64,000 nt of DNA from CAZCDS01 sp964497585 (GCA_964497585.1 CAZCDS010000001.1:248001-312000); one strand, 5' to 3'; shown: positions 36,499-44,735, counted from the first letter of the stretch. Program-made: numbers and translations. Notes: generated from the letters alone by a model not told the origin.

Positions 36499-37285
36499 CT
36501 GTTGCCTCAGCGCTGCACAACCGGCGAAGCTCAGCCGCCGGTTGCTTTGATTTGACAAGTGTTGTTCCCACGAGAAACGCATCGAGGCCCGCAGCGCGGA
36601 GCCTGGCGATGTCCTCGGCCCCGCGGATTCGGCTTTCCCCAACCACCAGCATTGCGCTGGGGATGCGTGGCCTCAGTCTCACGCACGTTTCCAGGTCAAC
36701 CTCCATGGTCGTCAGATTTCGGTTGTTAATGCCCACGATCGGCGGATCAAGCTCCAGCGCTCGCTCGAGTTCCGACTCGTCGTGGACTTCCACGAGCGGC
36801 GTCATACCCAGGCTCAGCGTCTCGGTGAAAAGCTCCTTGAGCCTCGCCTGAGTGAGAGCTGCTGCGATGAGGAGCACCGCGTCGGCTCCGGCGATACGCG
36901 ATTCGGAGATCTGGATCACGTCAAGGATGAAGTCCTTACGCAGGACCGGGACTTCAACAGCCTTCCGGGCCCGGCTCAGATCCACGAGACCACCTCCGAA
37001 AAAGGCTCTTTCGGTGACCACGGACAGTGCGGCGGCTCCCCCTGCTTCATAGGACTTGGCTAGGCTCGGGACATCTGGCACTTCGGCGAGCTCGCCCGCA
37101 GAGGGGGAGGCGCGTTTGATTTCCGCGATGATCGGCACGCGATCGCAGGTGCGGAGTGACCGGATCAGATCTCTGGCCGGTGGCAGCTTTGTGGCCAGAC
37201 TCCTCAGTGCATCGGCATCGAAATCGATCTTGAGTTGGTCGATATCCTTCGCCTTTTCATTCATTATCTCGTCCAGAAGCGACAT
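36428..37285 (-). CDS. trpC: Indole-3-glycerol phosphate synthase
   Basis: 285 residues. 'VPIIAEIKRASPSAG' carries the catalytic Lys and phosphate site, with 'PVLRKDFILDVIQISESRIA', 'MTPLVEVHDESELERALEL', 'IVGINNRNLTTMEVD' and 'VVGESRIRGAEDIARLRAAG' following. The last 20 or so residues ('GSGQDLRNNRTGRRAEGSR') are extra to the family and lie over the trpF start, so they look like a run-on past the normal end rather than a domain. It stands 13 bases after trpD. Confidence 0.94.
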   Translation of the reverse strand: MSLLDEIMNEKAKDIDQLKIDFDADALRSLATKLPPARDLIRSLRTCDRVPIIAEIKRASPSAGELAEVPDVPSLAKSYEAGGAAALSVVTERAFFGGGLVDLSRARKAVEVPVLRKDFILDVIQISESRIAGADAVLLIAAALTQARLKELFTETLSLGMTPLVEVHDESELERALELDPPIVGINNRNLTTMEVDLETCVRLRPRIPSAMLVVGESRIRGAEDIARLRAAGLDAFLVGTTLVKSKQPAAELRRLCSAEATDGSGQDLRNNRTGRRAEGSRAWS

Positions 37286-37298
37286 GGTTCACAGCTCC

Positions 37299-38381
37299 TC
37301 AGGCTTCGGCCGCCGTACGGTCGGACGTGAATCGGGATCCCAGGGCGATCAGTTCCTCGAGCTTTTCCCGCGCGCGGCCCGAATCTATGGTGTCTCCGGC
37401 CATTTCCACGCCCTGCTGCATGGTCTCCGCGATCCCGGCAGCAACAAGGACCGCTGCCGCATTCAACAGGACGATATCTCTGCACGCGCCGTCGCCTCCC
37501 TTGAGAACATTCAGGGTAATTTCTGCGTTTTCCCGTGCATCCCCGCCAAGGATCTCCCTGGGGTCAGCCCGCTTCAGGCCTACCTCTTCCGGTTCGAGGA
37601 TCGAACTTGTGACCTCTCCGTTTTCGAGCCTGGCGATGCAGGAGGGCCCGGTGATGCTCATCTCGTCATAGCTGCCCTCGCCGTAGACAACGAAAGCGCT
37701 CTGACAGCCGAGCCTCTTGAGCACCTCGGCAATGGTGACGGTCAGATCTTTGCGATAGACGCCCAGCACTTGGACTGAGGCGCCTGCAGGATTGGTGAGC
37801 GGTCCGAGAAGATTGAATATGCTCCGGAGGCCGATCTCACGCCTGGGGACAACGACGTGCCTCATCGCGCCATGGAGCATCGGCGCGTACAAGAAACCGA
37901 TGCCCACCTGGTCGATGCACGCGCCAACCTCATCGGGGGTCAGATCGAGTGGGACACCGAGCGCCTCAACCACGTCCGCGCTCCCGCAACGACTGGATAC
38001 CGAGCGATTACCGTGTTTTGCGACCTTCAGTCCTGCTCCTGCGGCGACAAACGCGGTGGTCGTTGATATGTTGAAGGTGTTCGTGCCGTCTCCACCGGTC
38101 CCACAGGTGTCGACGATCGTCTCCTGATCGAGGTTGATCTCGTCACGATCCACTGAAACGGGCAGACCTCCGACCGGGATGCGAACGCTTTTAGCTCGCA
38201 TGACCCTGGCCGCGCCCGCAATTTCCGCCGGGCATTCGCCCTTCATGCGGAGTCCGATCATGAGTGCGCCTATCTGTGAGGCGGTCGCCTGTCCGTCAGT
38301 GATCAGATCCATCACTTCCATCATTTCCACTTCGGACAGGTCCTTCCGTTCAACCAATTTGCCGATGGCTCGCTGAATCAT
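37299..38381 (-). CDS. trpD: Anthranilate phosphoribosyltransferase
   Basis: 360 residues with 'VDTCGTGGDGTNTFNIST' (PRPP site), 'VAKHGNRSVSSRCGSADVVE', 'PMLHGAMRHVVVPRREIGLR' and 'FNLLGPLTNPAG', all invariant in TrpD. The helical N-terminal domain is intact ('LTDGQA', here 'ITDGQATASQIGALMIGLRM'). The ATG overlaps the trpE stop (ATGA), coupling the first two enzymes of the tryptophan branch. TrpG is a separate protein here. Confidence 0.96.
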   Translation of the reverse strand: MIQRAIGKLVERKDLSEVEMMEVMDLITDGQATASQIGALMIGLRMKGECPAEIAGAARVMRAKSVRIPVGGLPVSVDRDEINLDQETIVDTCGTGGDGTNTFNISTTTAFVAAGAGLKVAKHGNRSVSSRCGSADVVEALGVPLDLTPDEVGACIDQVGIGFLYAPMLHGAMRHVVVPRREIGLRSIFNLLGPLTNPAGASVQVLGVYRKDLTVTIAEVLKRLGCQSAFVVYGEGSYDEMSITGPSCIARLENGEVTSSILEPEEVGLKRADPREILGGDARENAEITLNVLKGGDGACRDIVLLNAAAVLVAAGIAETMQQGVEMAGDTIDSGRAREKLEELIALGSRFTSDRTAAEA

Positions 38382-39766
38382 GATTCCCCCTTTGCGGCTG
38401 CTTCCAGAGCGCGAAGGCTCTGCGCAGCCTTGTTTTCGATTTCCTTGTATTCCATCTCCGATATTGAATCCGCGACGATGCCCGCGCCGACCCTCACGGT
38501 AAATCGGCCCTCGCGAAAGAGAATCGTGCGGATGGCAATACAGGTGTCCATCACGTTATGCGGCCCGAAGTACCCGACCGCGCCCGCGTAGGGCCCCCGG
38601 GACTCGAACTCGAGTTCGTCGATGATCTCCATCGCTCTGACTTTCGGGGCTCCTGAAACCGTTCCCGAAGGAAAGGACGCCGTGAAAGCGTCCACCGCGT
38701 CCGATCCGTCACGGAGCTCGCCCTGAACCTGGGAAACAATGTGCATGACGTGGCTGTACCGCTCGATGGTCATGTACGGGGCAACTTCAATGGAACCGTA
38801 CCGGCACACACGGCCCGCGTCGTTTCTCGCCAGGTCCACGAGCATGATGTGCTCGGCCCGTTCCTTTTCCGATTCAAGCAGTTCCTTCTCCAGAGCCTGG
38901 TCCTTTCGCGGATCGTTGGAGCGTCCCCGGGTGCCCGCGATGGGGTTTATCGTCACAGTGCGGTCTCTGACCTTTACCAGGGTCTCCGGCGAGGATCCGA
39001 CGAGTTGGTAGGCTCCGAAATCCAGGAAGAACATGTACGGAGACGGACTCCTTACTCGTAGCCGACGATACACTTCGAATGGGTTCAGTTCGGTCACACC
39101 GGAGAATGAGTCCGAGAGGACTACCTGAAAGATGTCGCCGGCCTTGATGTATTCCTGGGCCTTCCTGACAGACTCGTAGAATCTTTCCCTGGGTGGGGCA
39201 ATGAAGCTGATTCCATTGCGACCGGGCGGAAAAGTCAGCGGTGTGTTGAGGGATCGCTCCATGTCCTTGATTTTCGCGGCGCACCCGGCGTCATCACTGT
39301 CTAGGGCTAGAAGGATCATCACCCTGCGAAGGTGGTCGAAGATCAGGAAGCGGGAAGGATAGACAAGCCTCGCCAAAGGGGACCAGCAGGATCGTACCGG
39401 CGGAATCCTCTCGATGAGCCGGACCGCGTCGTATCCTATGAACCCCAGCAGCGAGCCCACGGCCGGCAATCCGGGAATGCGCATCCCATTGAGCGTGGTG
39501 AGACGCTCCTTGATAAGGCTAAAGAAGTCTCCCGGGGGCGACGTGACCACCCGGTTCGTATCACGGCAGACGGTCTCATCCTCGTGAAGCTCCAGCGCGA
39601 AGACCGGGTCCAGCGCGACAACAGAATACCGGCCCGTCACGTCCTTGGTTTCGACGCTCTCCAGCAGAAAGGAATCGGGCTTCCCCCTGCAGAGCTTCAG
39701 GTAGGCCGACACCGGTGTTTCCGTATCAGCCAATTTCTCCTTGCTCATGACCCTGAGCGTGCCCAT
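38378..39766 (-). CDS. trpE: Anthranilate synthase component I
   Basis: 462 residues with the chorismate-binding C-terminal half: 'IKAGDIFQVVLSDSFSG', 'TINPIAGTRGRSNDPRKD', 'EHIMLVDLARNDAGRV', 'FPSGTVSGAPKVRAMEIIDE' and 'RVGAGIVADSISEMEYKEIE'. 'DSFLLESVE' near the N terminus corresponds to the LLES tryptophan-feedback motif. The start at 39766 has GGAGGT six bases upstream; the ATGs at 39796 and 39748 are less suitable. It is first in the leftward trp run, right behind a leader peptide and an intrinsic terminator. Confidence 0.95.
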   Translation of the reverse strand: MGTLRVMSKEKLADTETPVSAYLKLCRGKPDSFLLESVETKDVTGRYSVVALDPVFALELHEDETVCRDTNRVVTSPPGDFFSLIKERLTTLNGMRIPGLPAVGSLLGFIGYDAVRLIERIPPVRSCWSPLARLVYPSRFLIFDHLRRVMILLALDSDDAGCAAKIKDMERSLNTPLTFPPGRNGISFIAPPRERFYESVRKAQEYIKAGDIFQVVLSDSFSGVTELNPFEVYRRLRVRSPSPYMFFLDFGAYQLVGSSPETLVKVRDRTVTINPIAGTRGRSNDPRKDQALEKELLESEKERAEHIMLVDLARNDAGRVCRYGSIEVAPYMTIERYSHVMHIVSQVQGELRDGSDAVDAFTASFPSGTVSGAPKVRAMEIIDELEFESRGPYAGAVGYFGPHNVMDTCIAIRTILFREGRFTVRVGAGIVADSISEMEYKEIENKAAQSLRALEAAAKGES

Positions 39767-39784
39767 TTCAGACCTCCGTACAAA

Positions 39785-39815
39785 TAAAAAGCCCACCGCC
39801 TGTTCGACGGTGGGC
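39785..39815 (-). terminator. Attenuator terminator upstream of trpE
   Basis: On the minus strand GCCCACCG (39815-39808) pairs with CGGTGGGC (39798-39791) around a nine-base loop and is followed by TTTTTATTT. This is a strong intrinsic terminator placed 19 bases before the trpE start and about 36 bases after the leader-peptide stop, the layout of a tryptophan attenuator. Competing antiterminator pairing was not worked out. Confidence 0.85.
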
Positions 39816-39851
39816 TTTGTGACCCGTACTTCTTGTTTCTACAGAAAGGCG

Positions 39852-39953
39852 CTATCCACTCCCATCGTCGAAGACGAACTCTCCGTTCTGCCACCACCAC
39901 CAGCTAAATGAACGATAGGAATTGACAGGCGCGGTATCGCATGACCGCACCAC
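39852..39953 (-). CDS. trpL: trp operon leader peptide with four consecutive tryptophans
   Basis: A 33-codon frame on the minus strand: GTG at 39953-39951 (a second GTG directly after) behind AAAGAGG, and stop TAG at 39854-39852. It contains 'SYRSFSWWWWQNGEFVFDD', four TGG codons in a row, an otherwise very rare event. The position between the promoter and the terminator ahead of trpE makes it a ribosome-stalling leader: when charged tRNA-Trp is short, stalling on the Trp run would prevent the terminator from forming. Confidence 0.85.
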   Translation of the reverse strand: MVRSCDTAPVNSYRSFSWWWWQNGEFVFDDGSG

Positions 39954-40035
39954 ACAGTGACCTCTTTCACCGCGTTGCGGGCTGAATTGGAAGGAAAAAC
40001 CAGTATCTCGGTTCATTCGTTGCAACATGGTCCAT

Positions 40036-40065
40036 GATTATGAGAGAAAACGAGTGTCTTAGTCA
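40036..40065 (-). promoter_or_regulatory. Sigma70 promoter of the trp operon
   Basis: On the minus strand TTGACT (40065-40060) and CATAAT (40041-40036) are separated by 18 bases. The site is about 80 bases before the leader-peptide start, a normal distance, and directly follows a poly-T tract of the upstream gene's terminator. Confidence 0.65.
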
Positions 40066-40068
40066 AGA

Positions 40069-40112
40069 AAAAAAAGACCCCCGCCCCGCGACCGCCTCTC
40101 CCAACGCGGTCG
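40069..40112 (-). terminator. Probable terminator of the SGNH-type gene
   Basis: On the minus strand CGACCGC (40112-40106) pairs with GCGGTCG (40095-40089); a G-rich segment and a run of nine T residues (about 40077-40069) follow. The gap between stem and T-run is longer than in a canonical terminator, so efficiency is uncertain. It separates the gene ending at 40217 from the trp promoter. Confidence 0.5.
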
Positions 40113-40216
40113 TGGACCTGCGATTGCGTAGGGATCTATATTGCTTCAGATTTGGTGGCAGGGAATTTTCTCGTTTCTTGCCAAACTGTCCTACCACCGC
40201 GAAACCCACTGTGGCG

Positions 40217-41437
40217 TTACGGGAGAAGCCAAGCTTGACCACCACGAGTTCCAGAGGTCCTGTTCAGAAAATCGGTGATCTTCTGTGCGACGAGTTGTGC
40301 GCCCTTTTCCGTGAAATGAACCGGATCAAAGAAATGGGCTCGATCGTGAGGAATCGCTGACGCGAGATCGAAACACTCGACACCCTCCGCGGAACAGAGA
40401 GCCATCAGCTCCTTGTTGTAGATATCCAGGAGCTTCCATATGGTTGCTGCCGACAGTTTCCTGCCGGCCTCCTTGACCCAGTAGAAATCGCCTTCTATCG
40501 TCCGCCAATACTCGGTGTCGTCCATCCACGAGGGCTGCGTCATAAAGATCGCCCTCACCTTGAGTCGCCGGGCAATGGAGATTACTTGTCGCAGGTTCTT
40601 TCTGTAATCGTCCAATGCAACGAGCAGGGTCCGCAAGTCGTCGGGAAGCTTCATGGTTTTCCCTGTGAGGGGCTTCGGATGATAGGTTGTCCAGGGAGTC
40701 GATGTCTCAACGACATGAACCTTGTCGAGCAGAATGCGCTTCCAGTCGTAGAGTACCTGAACGAGGCGACTGTGGACATAGAGCCACATCTTCCAGTGAA
40801 GCCGGTCGAACTCATTACCGTACAGGTTCGTTTTCCTGGACAACGAGAACCCGAGATCGTTCACTCCGACGAGCAGTATGACCGCGTCCGGCCTGATCTT
40901 CGAGATAACGTCCTCCATAAACATGATATTCGCACGGCTGCTCTGACCGCACATGCCACCATTTCCGACCCAGACCTTCGGGCATTTCCCCTTGAAACTC
41001 TTCGGGCAGCGGAGTCTCAGGTCTTCCTGCAGGAGATAGGACCAGGTTTTGTGATCATCCAAATAGAAAGACTGGGTGGTGCTGCCTCCGACGGTCACGA
41101 TGGTATAATACTTCTTCCAGTCAGCCGGCGGCTCATCTCCCCGTAGGCCCCAACTGTTAGTTGAATGCGTTCCAATGGGAGAAATACCCGGAATGTTCAC
41201 TCGCAACTGTTTCTTGTAGTGAGGTCGAAGCGGTATCCGGGACGTGAATACGTCGAGAGGCGACACGATCCGCAGGACGACTTCCATCACCGGGAGCGCC
41301 ACGACAAGGGCCAGCGCGGTTGACGCGAGAACCAACGAGATGTTGACAAGCAGGTCTCGTCTCCGACCAGACGGCTGTTTCGCGTTTGAGGCGAGTTCAG
41401 GTCCTCCTTCGGAGGGAAGCATTTCTGATGCGCGCAC
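40217..41437 (-). CDS. Membrane-anchored SGNH/GDSL-type hydrolase or acyltransferase-like protein
   Basis: 406 residues. One membrane helix at about 28-55 places the rest outside the cytoplasm. The SGNH blocks are visible: 'IVTVGGSTTQSFYLDD' (block I, nucleophile Ser), 'NGGMCGQSS' (block II Gly), 'VILLVGVNDLG' (block III Asn) and 'FFDPVHFTEKGAQLVA' (block V Asp-His). This fold removes or adds ester groups, often on exported polysaccharides. GTG 41437 has GGGAG upstream; an ATG at 41422 is an alternative. It is not clearly part of an operon. Confidence 0.8.
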   Translation of the reverse strand: MRASEMLPSEGGPELASNAKQPSGRRRDLLVNISLVLASTALALVVALPVMEVVLRIVSPLDVFTSRIPLRPHYKKQLRVNIPGISPIGTHSTNSWGLRGDEPPADWKKYYTIVTVGGSTTQSFYLDDHKTWSYLLQEDLRLRCPKSFKGKCPKVWVGNGGMCGQSSRANIMFMEDVISKIRPDAVILLVGVNDLGFSLSRKTNLYGNEFDRLHWKMWLYVHSRLVQVLYDWKRILLDKVHVVETSTPWTTYHPKPLTGKTMKLPDDLRTLLVALDDYRKNLRQVISIARRLKVRAIFMTQPSWMDDTEYWRTIEGDFYWVKEAGRKLSAATIWKLLDIYNKELMALCSAEGVECFDLASAIPHDRAHFFDPVHFTEKGAQLVAQKITDFLNRTSGTRGGQAWLLP

Positions 41438-41646
41438 GGTGAGTTTCTCCCTGTGAGACTGCTCGAGTAATCCCCGGCAAAGGACTATACCATACTCCGT
41501 CTATTGAGAGGCTTGGCCAACCATGAATACCGGTCGCGCGCAGTGGATTCGCACCGAGGTAGGGGCAGGCTATGCCGTGTGGCCTGCCCCAATGTCAGCC
41601 TCCAGAGAAGGAGGGCGCACAAACGCTCATTCTGTCGGCCGCCTGT

Positions 41647-42150
41647 TCAAATCTTCGCGACGATTGAGCCCCAGAACTCTCGAACCGCTTCCATCCACCC
41701 TTCCAGCCATTTCCTGGCGAAGTCGTTGAGTTCGTCCTCGTCCTCTTCAGGATTGGTCAAGGGATCTGCTTCGAGCATGTCTATGAAGTAATGGCCGACG
41801 ACATCATCGTGAAGCGGGATGGTGGGGTCGTAGAGTCCGTCCTCGTCAGTGGGATCGAACCGGCGCGCATATTCGAGGTCGGTGTACGCCGCGGCTTTGG
41901 CCCAGGTGAGCCCGTCTCCTTTCCCTTTCTCGAAGAAGTCGGTTTGTGCTTCAGCTTTTTCCCGTCTCAGTCTTTCGATAGTGGCTTCCATGTCTTGATG
42001 TCCTTCCAGGCGTTGAATGAATTCCTTGTGTTTTCGGATCTTCTCTGCCACCGCCTCCTGGAAGATGGCGGAGAGGTTTCCGAGGTATTCGCGCTCTTCT
42101 TCGATAGCTCGACCGAGCGCATCAGGGACAGATAGATTGAACTTTTTCAT
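41647..42150 (-). CDS. Ribbon-helix-helix-like small regulator
   Basis: 167 residues. 'MKKFNLSVPDALGRAIEEER' followed by 'LSAIFQEAVAEKIRK' resembles the N-terminal strand and helices of ribbon-helix-helix DNA-binding proteins ('vnlsvpd.l...i......SkicqeAi'). An acidic C-terminal part (about 105-145) is of unknown role. The ATG at 42150 has GAGGG nine bases before it; the longer frame crosses the promoter. A textbook promoter with GTATTA half-sites lies directly upstream, which suggests autoregulation. No toxin partner is adjacent. Confidence 0.6.
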   Translation of the reverse strand: MKKFNLSVPDALGRAIEEEREYLGNLSAIFQEAVAEKIRKHKEFIQRLEGHQDMEATIERLRREKAEAQTDFFEKGKGDGLTWAKAAAYTDLEYARRFDPTDEDGLYDPTIPLHDDVVGHYFIDMLEADPLTNPEEDEDELNDFARKWLEGWMEAVREFWGSIVAKI

Positions 42151-42166
42151 TGTTACGCCCTCATTC

Positions 42167-42215
42167 CTGTAATACAGATTAATAGTATTATACGTATTAC
42201 TTTGTACAATGTCAA
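42167..42215 (-). promoter_or_regulatory. Consensus sigma70 promoter with repeated GTATTA half-sites
   Basis: On the minus strand TTGACA (42215-42210) and TATAAT (42192-42187) are 17 bases apart, a perfect consensus. GTATTA occurs on the plus strand at 42185-42190 and 42194-42199 (nine-base spacing), with an inverted copy TAATAC at 42170-42175; CTGTAATACAG at 42167-42177 is also palindromic. The overlap with the -10 region is what is expected of a repressor operator. Confidence 0.75.
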
Positions 42216-42453
42216 GTGGTGTGAGAAATGCGCCTTCAGGGACCGAGCCAAGGAAAGCGGATCGGACAGAGCCTGAAGCAAGGTCATCAGAAGGCGAATT
42301 GGGGCATGGTCTCACTTGCCGGGGAACGGTTACGGGGACACAGGGTGGAAGGCCCTCTCCTCGTAAGGCATGCCGATTCGAATCGGCGAGCAGAGCCACC
42401 GGAGCCACCAGCGGTCCGGGCAGGGTGGACAAGGTGGACTCGGCGAATTATCT

Positions 42454-42524
42454 TGAAAATGAGAATATTTCATTGGGACCTTGACACAGAGGACATCGAT
42501 TGATATCCGATAATAGTAACTATT
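42454..42524 (+). promoter_or_regulatory. Fur/PerR-like operators and promoter region of the defence island
   Basis: TGAAAATGAGAATATTTCA at 42454-42472 is an interrupted palindrome of the Fur/PerR box type. A second palindrome, AATAGTAACTATT (42512-42524), lies 18 bases before the regulator's start. TTGACA at 42481-42486 can serve as a -35, with a poorer -10 near 42504-42509. The arrangement fits autoregulation by the PerR-like product; which box is bound is an inference. The rest of 42216-42542 shows nothing else. Confidence 0.6.
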
Positions 42525-42542
42525 CCTACATTTGGAGGCGGA

Positions 42543-43013
42543 GTGCATTCCAAACGCAGGCTTAGGCTCACAAAGCAGCGAAAAGTCATCCTCGATGAGC
42601 TGCAAGGCACGCGAACCCATCCAAGCGCCAACGAGGTCTATCAACGCGTGCGCAAGCGTCTCCCCAACATCAGTCTCGCCACTGTCTACCGGAATCTCGA
42701 GGTTCTTTCCAAGTCCGGTATGATAAGTAAATTGGAACTCGCCGGTACCCGAAAGCGATTCGACGGTTTTACCGAAAAGCATTATCATGTACGATGCATT
42801 GAGTGCGATCGGGTCGACGACCTGCCGTTGGACCCGATTCCAACCATCGACGAGTCGGTAGGCGCATTGGTAGATTATGAAATACTCTCACACAGACTTG
42901 AGTTTATCGGCGTGTGTCCCCGGTGCAGACGGCGGGAGCAGATAGTCGAGTCCCATGGATCAGAAACGGTGAACGGCCCGCGCCGCGCGGGGGATGAGAA
43001 GAGGGGAGCATGA
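42543..43013 (+). CDS. perR: Fur-family regulator, probably PerR
   Basis: 156 residues. Winged helix with 'HPSANEVYQRVRKRLPNISL' and 'ATVYRNLEVLSKSGMI', regulatory metal ligands His26, Asp74, His80 and His82, and a structural zinc site from Cys85/88 and Cys125/128 ('CIEC', 'CPRC'). Asp74 at the PerR-type position and the peroxide-scavenging genes downstream favour PerR over Fur. GTG 42543 has GGAGG four bases upstream. Metal-catalysed oxidation of the histidines would release DNA and switch on the genes that follow. Confidence 0.8.
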   Translation: MHSKRRLRLTKQRKVILDELQGTRTHPSANEVYQRVRKRLPNISLATVYRNLEVLSKSGMISKLELAGTRKRFDGFTEKHYHVRCIECDRVDDLPLDPIPTIDESVGALVDYEILSHRLEFIGVCPRCRRREQIVESHGSETVNGPRRAGDEKRGA

Positions 43014-43134
43014 GGAAAGCGGCCGGGTCCGCGCGGTGGTCCGCCCAAGAAAACAGGGCGCCGGATCTTGGAGAGGCTTATGCCTCGAGCCGGGAAGACG
43101 TCTTTGCGGTAGAGGAATAAGGAGGAAGACACAG

Positions 43135-43710
43135 ATGGCAAACCTGAAGGGATCCCAGACTGAGAAAAACTTGATCGCGTCCTTCGGCGGCGAGTCTCAG
43201 GCACGCAATCGGTACACCTATTTTGCCTCGCAGGCAAGAAAGGAAGGCTTCGTGCAGATTGCCATGATCTTCGAAGAGACGGCAAACCAGGAAAAGGAAC
43301 ACGCAAAACGATTCTTCCAGCAGCTCCAAGGTGGGGACGTAGAGATCCAGGCACCTTTTCCTGCAGGCGTCATCGGGACTACGGCCGAGAACCTGAAGGC
43401 TGCTGCCGCAGGCGAGAATTATGAGTGGACGGAGATGTATCCCGGATTTGCCAAGATCGCCAGGGAGGAAGGTTTTGAGGCCGCGGCGCTGACATGGGAG
43501 GCCATCACCGTAGCGGAAAAGCAACACGAAAAACGATACCTCGATCTGCTGCGCAACGTTGCGGAAGGCAAAGTCTTCAAAAAGGACAAACCTGTGGTCT
43601 GGCGCTGCATCAACTGCGGCTACTTGCACGAGGGCGCGGAGGCCCCGGAAAACTGTCCTGCGTGCGCCCATCCCAAAGCCTATTACGAACTGCTTGGAGA
43701 AAACTGGTGA
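43135..43710 (+). CDS. rbr: Rubrerythrin
   Basis: 191 residues. A four-helix diiron domain with 'ESQARNRYTYFASQARKEG', 'EETANQEKEHAKRFF', 'EEGFEAAALTWEAI' and 'AEKQHEKRY' (Glu and His ligands) is followed by a rubredoxin-like Fe(Cys)4 domain, 'CINCGYLHEGAEAPENCPAC'. It reduces hydrogen peroxide to water with electrons from rubredoxin. ATG 43135 has AAGGAGGAA upstream; the extended frame begins inside perR. It lies 121 bases after perR and is probably its target. Confidence 0.96.
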   Translation: MANLKGSQTEKNLIASFGGESQARNRYTYFASQARKEGFVQIAMIFEETANQEKEHAKRFFQQLQGGDVEIQAPFPAGVIGTTAENLKAAAAGENYEWTEMYPGFAKIAREEGFEAAALTWEAITVAEKQHEKRYLDLLRNVAEGKVFKKDKPVVWRCINCGYLHEGAEAPENCPACAHPKAYYELLGENW

Positions 43711-43786
43711 ACAACGAGGTTCCGACCGTTGCATGGGCGCCCCACCAATTTAATGCTAACGAGAAAACAGAGGAGGACCGAGAAAA

Positions 43787-44158
43787 ATGACAGAGAAGCT
43801 TCAGATCTTCAAATGTGAGGTATGTGGCAACATAGTCGAGATGCTGCATGGCGGAGCGGGCGAACTGGTATGCTGCCAGCAGCCAATGAAGCTCTTCGAG
43901 GAGAACACAGTGGACGCGGCGAAGGAGAAGCACGTCCCGGTCAAGGAAGCCGTGGACGGCGGCCTGAAGGTCAAGGTGGGCGAGGTCCCGCACCCGATGG
44001 AAGAAAAACATTACATCGAGTGGGTCGAAATCATCGCGGACGGCAAAGCCTATCGGCAATTCCTCAATCCCGGCGAGGCTCCGGAGGCCTTCTTCCCGGT
44101 CAAAGGAGAGTTCACCGCGAGAGAGTACTGCAACATCCATGGATTGTGGAAATCCTGA
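43787..44158 (+). CDS. dfx: Desulfoferrodoxin (two-iron superoxide reductase)
   Basis: 123 residues. The N-terminal desulforedoxin domain has the Fe(Cys)4 ligands Cys10, Cys13, Cys29 and Cys30. The catalytic centre II has Glu47, Lys48 and His49 ('EKHVPV'), His69 and His75 ('HPMEEKHYIEW'), and Cys115 and His118 ('CNIHGLW'), all at the family positions. It reduces superoxide to hydrogen peroxide without making O2, and hands the peroxide on to rubrerythrin. It lies 76 bases after rbr with AGGAGG upstream of its ATG. Confidence 0.96.
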   Translation: MTEKLQIFKCEVCGNIVEMLHGGAGELVCCQQPMKLFEENTVDAAKEKHVPVKEAVDGGLKVKVGEVPHPMEEKHYIEWVEIIADGKAYRQFLNPGEAPEAFFPVKGEFTAREYCNIHGLWKS

Positions 44159-44313
44159 GGGCAGACCGCACAGGAATTCCGGGCTCGGCCCGTGGGGTCG
44201 CGAACTTCGCTGCTTCCTCGGCATGACCGCGGGGAACGGATCCACAGCTTCAACAACGGAGGTTTCACGGGCCCAAGGACGGCCCTGTGCCACGGCATAT
44301 CGAGGTGTAAGAT

Positions 44314-44523
44314 ATGGCGAATCCTGAGCAAATGTGGCAATGCCAAACGATCAACTGCGGGTGCATCTACAATCCCGACAAGGGAGACAGAAAGGGCAAG
44401 GTACCCAAGGGAACACTGTTCGAAGATTTGCCCGAACAATGGAAGTGCCCCGTATGCGGCGCGACCAAAAAGATGTTTCGTCCACTCGCCGGTCCGGGTT
44501 CGGTTTTGGCCGAGTCCTCTTGA
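44314..44523 (+). CDS. Rubredoxin with a CX4C first loop (type II-like)
   Basis: 69 residues. 'CQTINCGCIYNPDKGD' has four residues between the first two cysteines instead of two, as in the Rd-2 rubredoxin of Desulfovibrio desulfuricans; the second pair, 'WKCPVCGATKKMF', is normal. The N-terminal Met-Ala and acidic surface are typical. An Fe(Cys)4 electron carrier to superoxide reductase or rubrerythrin is likely, given that both genes precede it. The longer loop would alter the redox potential, which cannot be predicted by eye. Confidence 0.9.
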   Translation: MANPEQMWQCQTINCGCIYNPDKGDRKGKVPKGTLFEDLPEQWKCPVCGATKKMFRPLAGPGSVLAESS

Positions 44524-44735
44524 GGCAAGCCCGGCGCTGGAGGCTTACACGGCGGCGCACCTGCAGACGAGGAGTTTCTCCTTCACTTCAAGGCAGGAGG
44601 AGAGGAGGCAATACCGCCATGACGGAACCTGAGAAAAAGGGTAACATGAGGGCGGGCCGGGCTGGCGATGAGATATCACTTCTTCCGGCCAGCGCCGGTT
44701 CCCGACGGAGATACACCTCGCGGGAAAGGACTATC

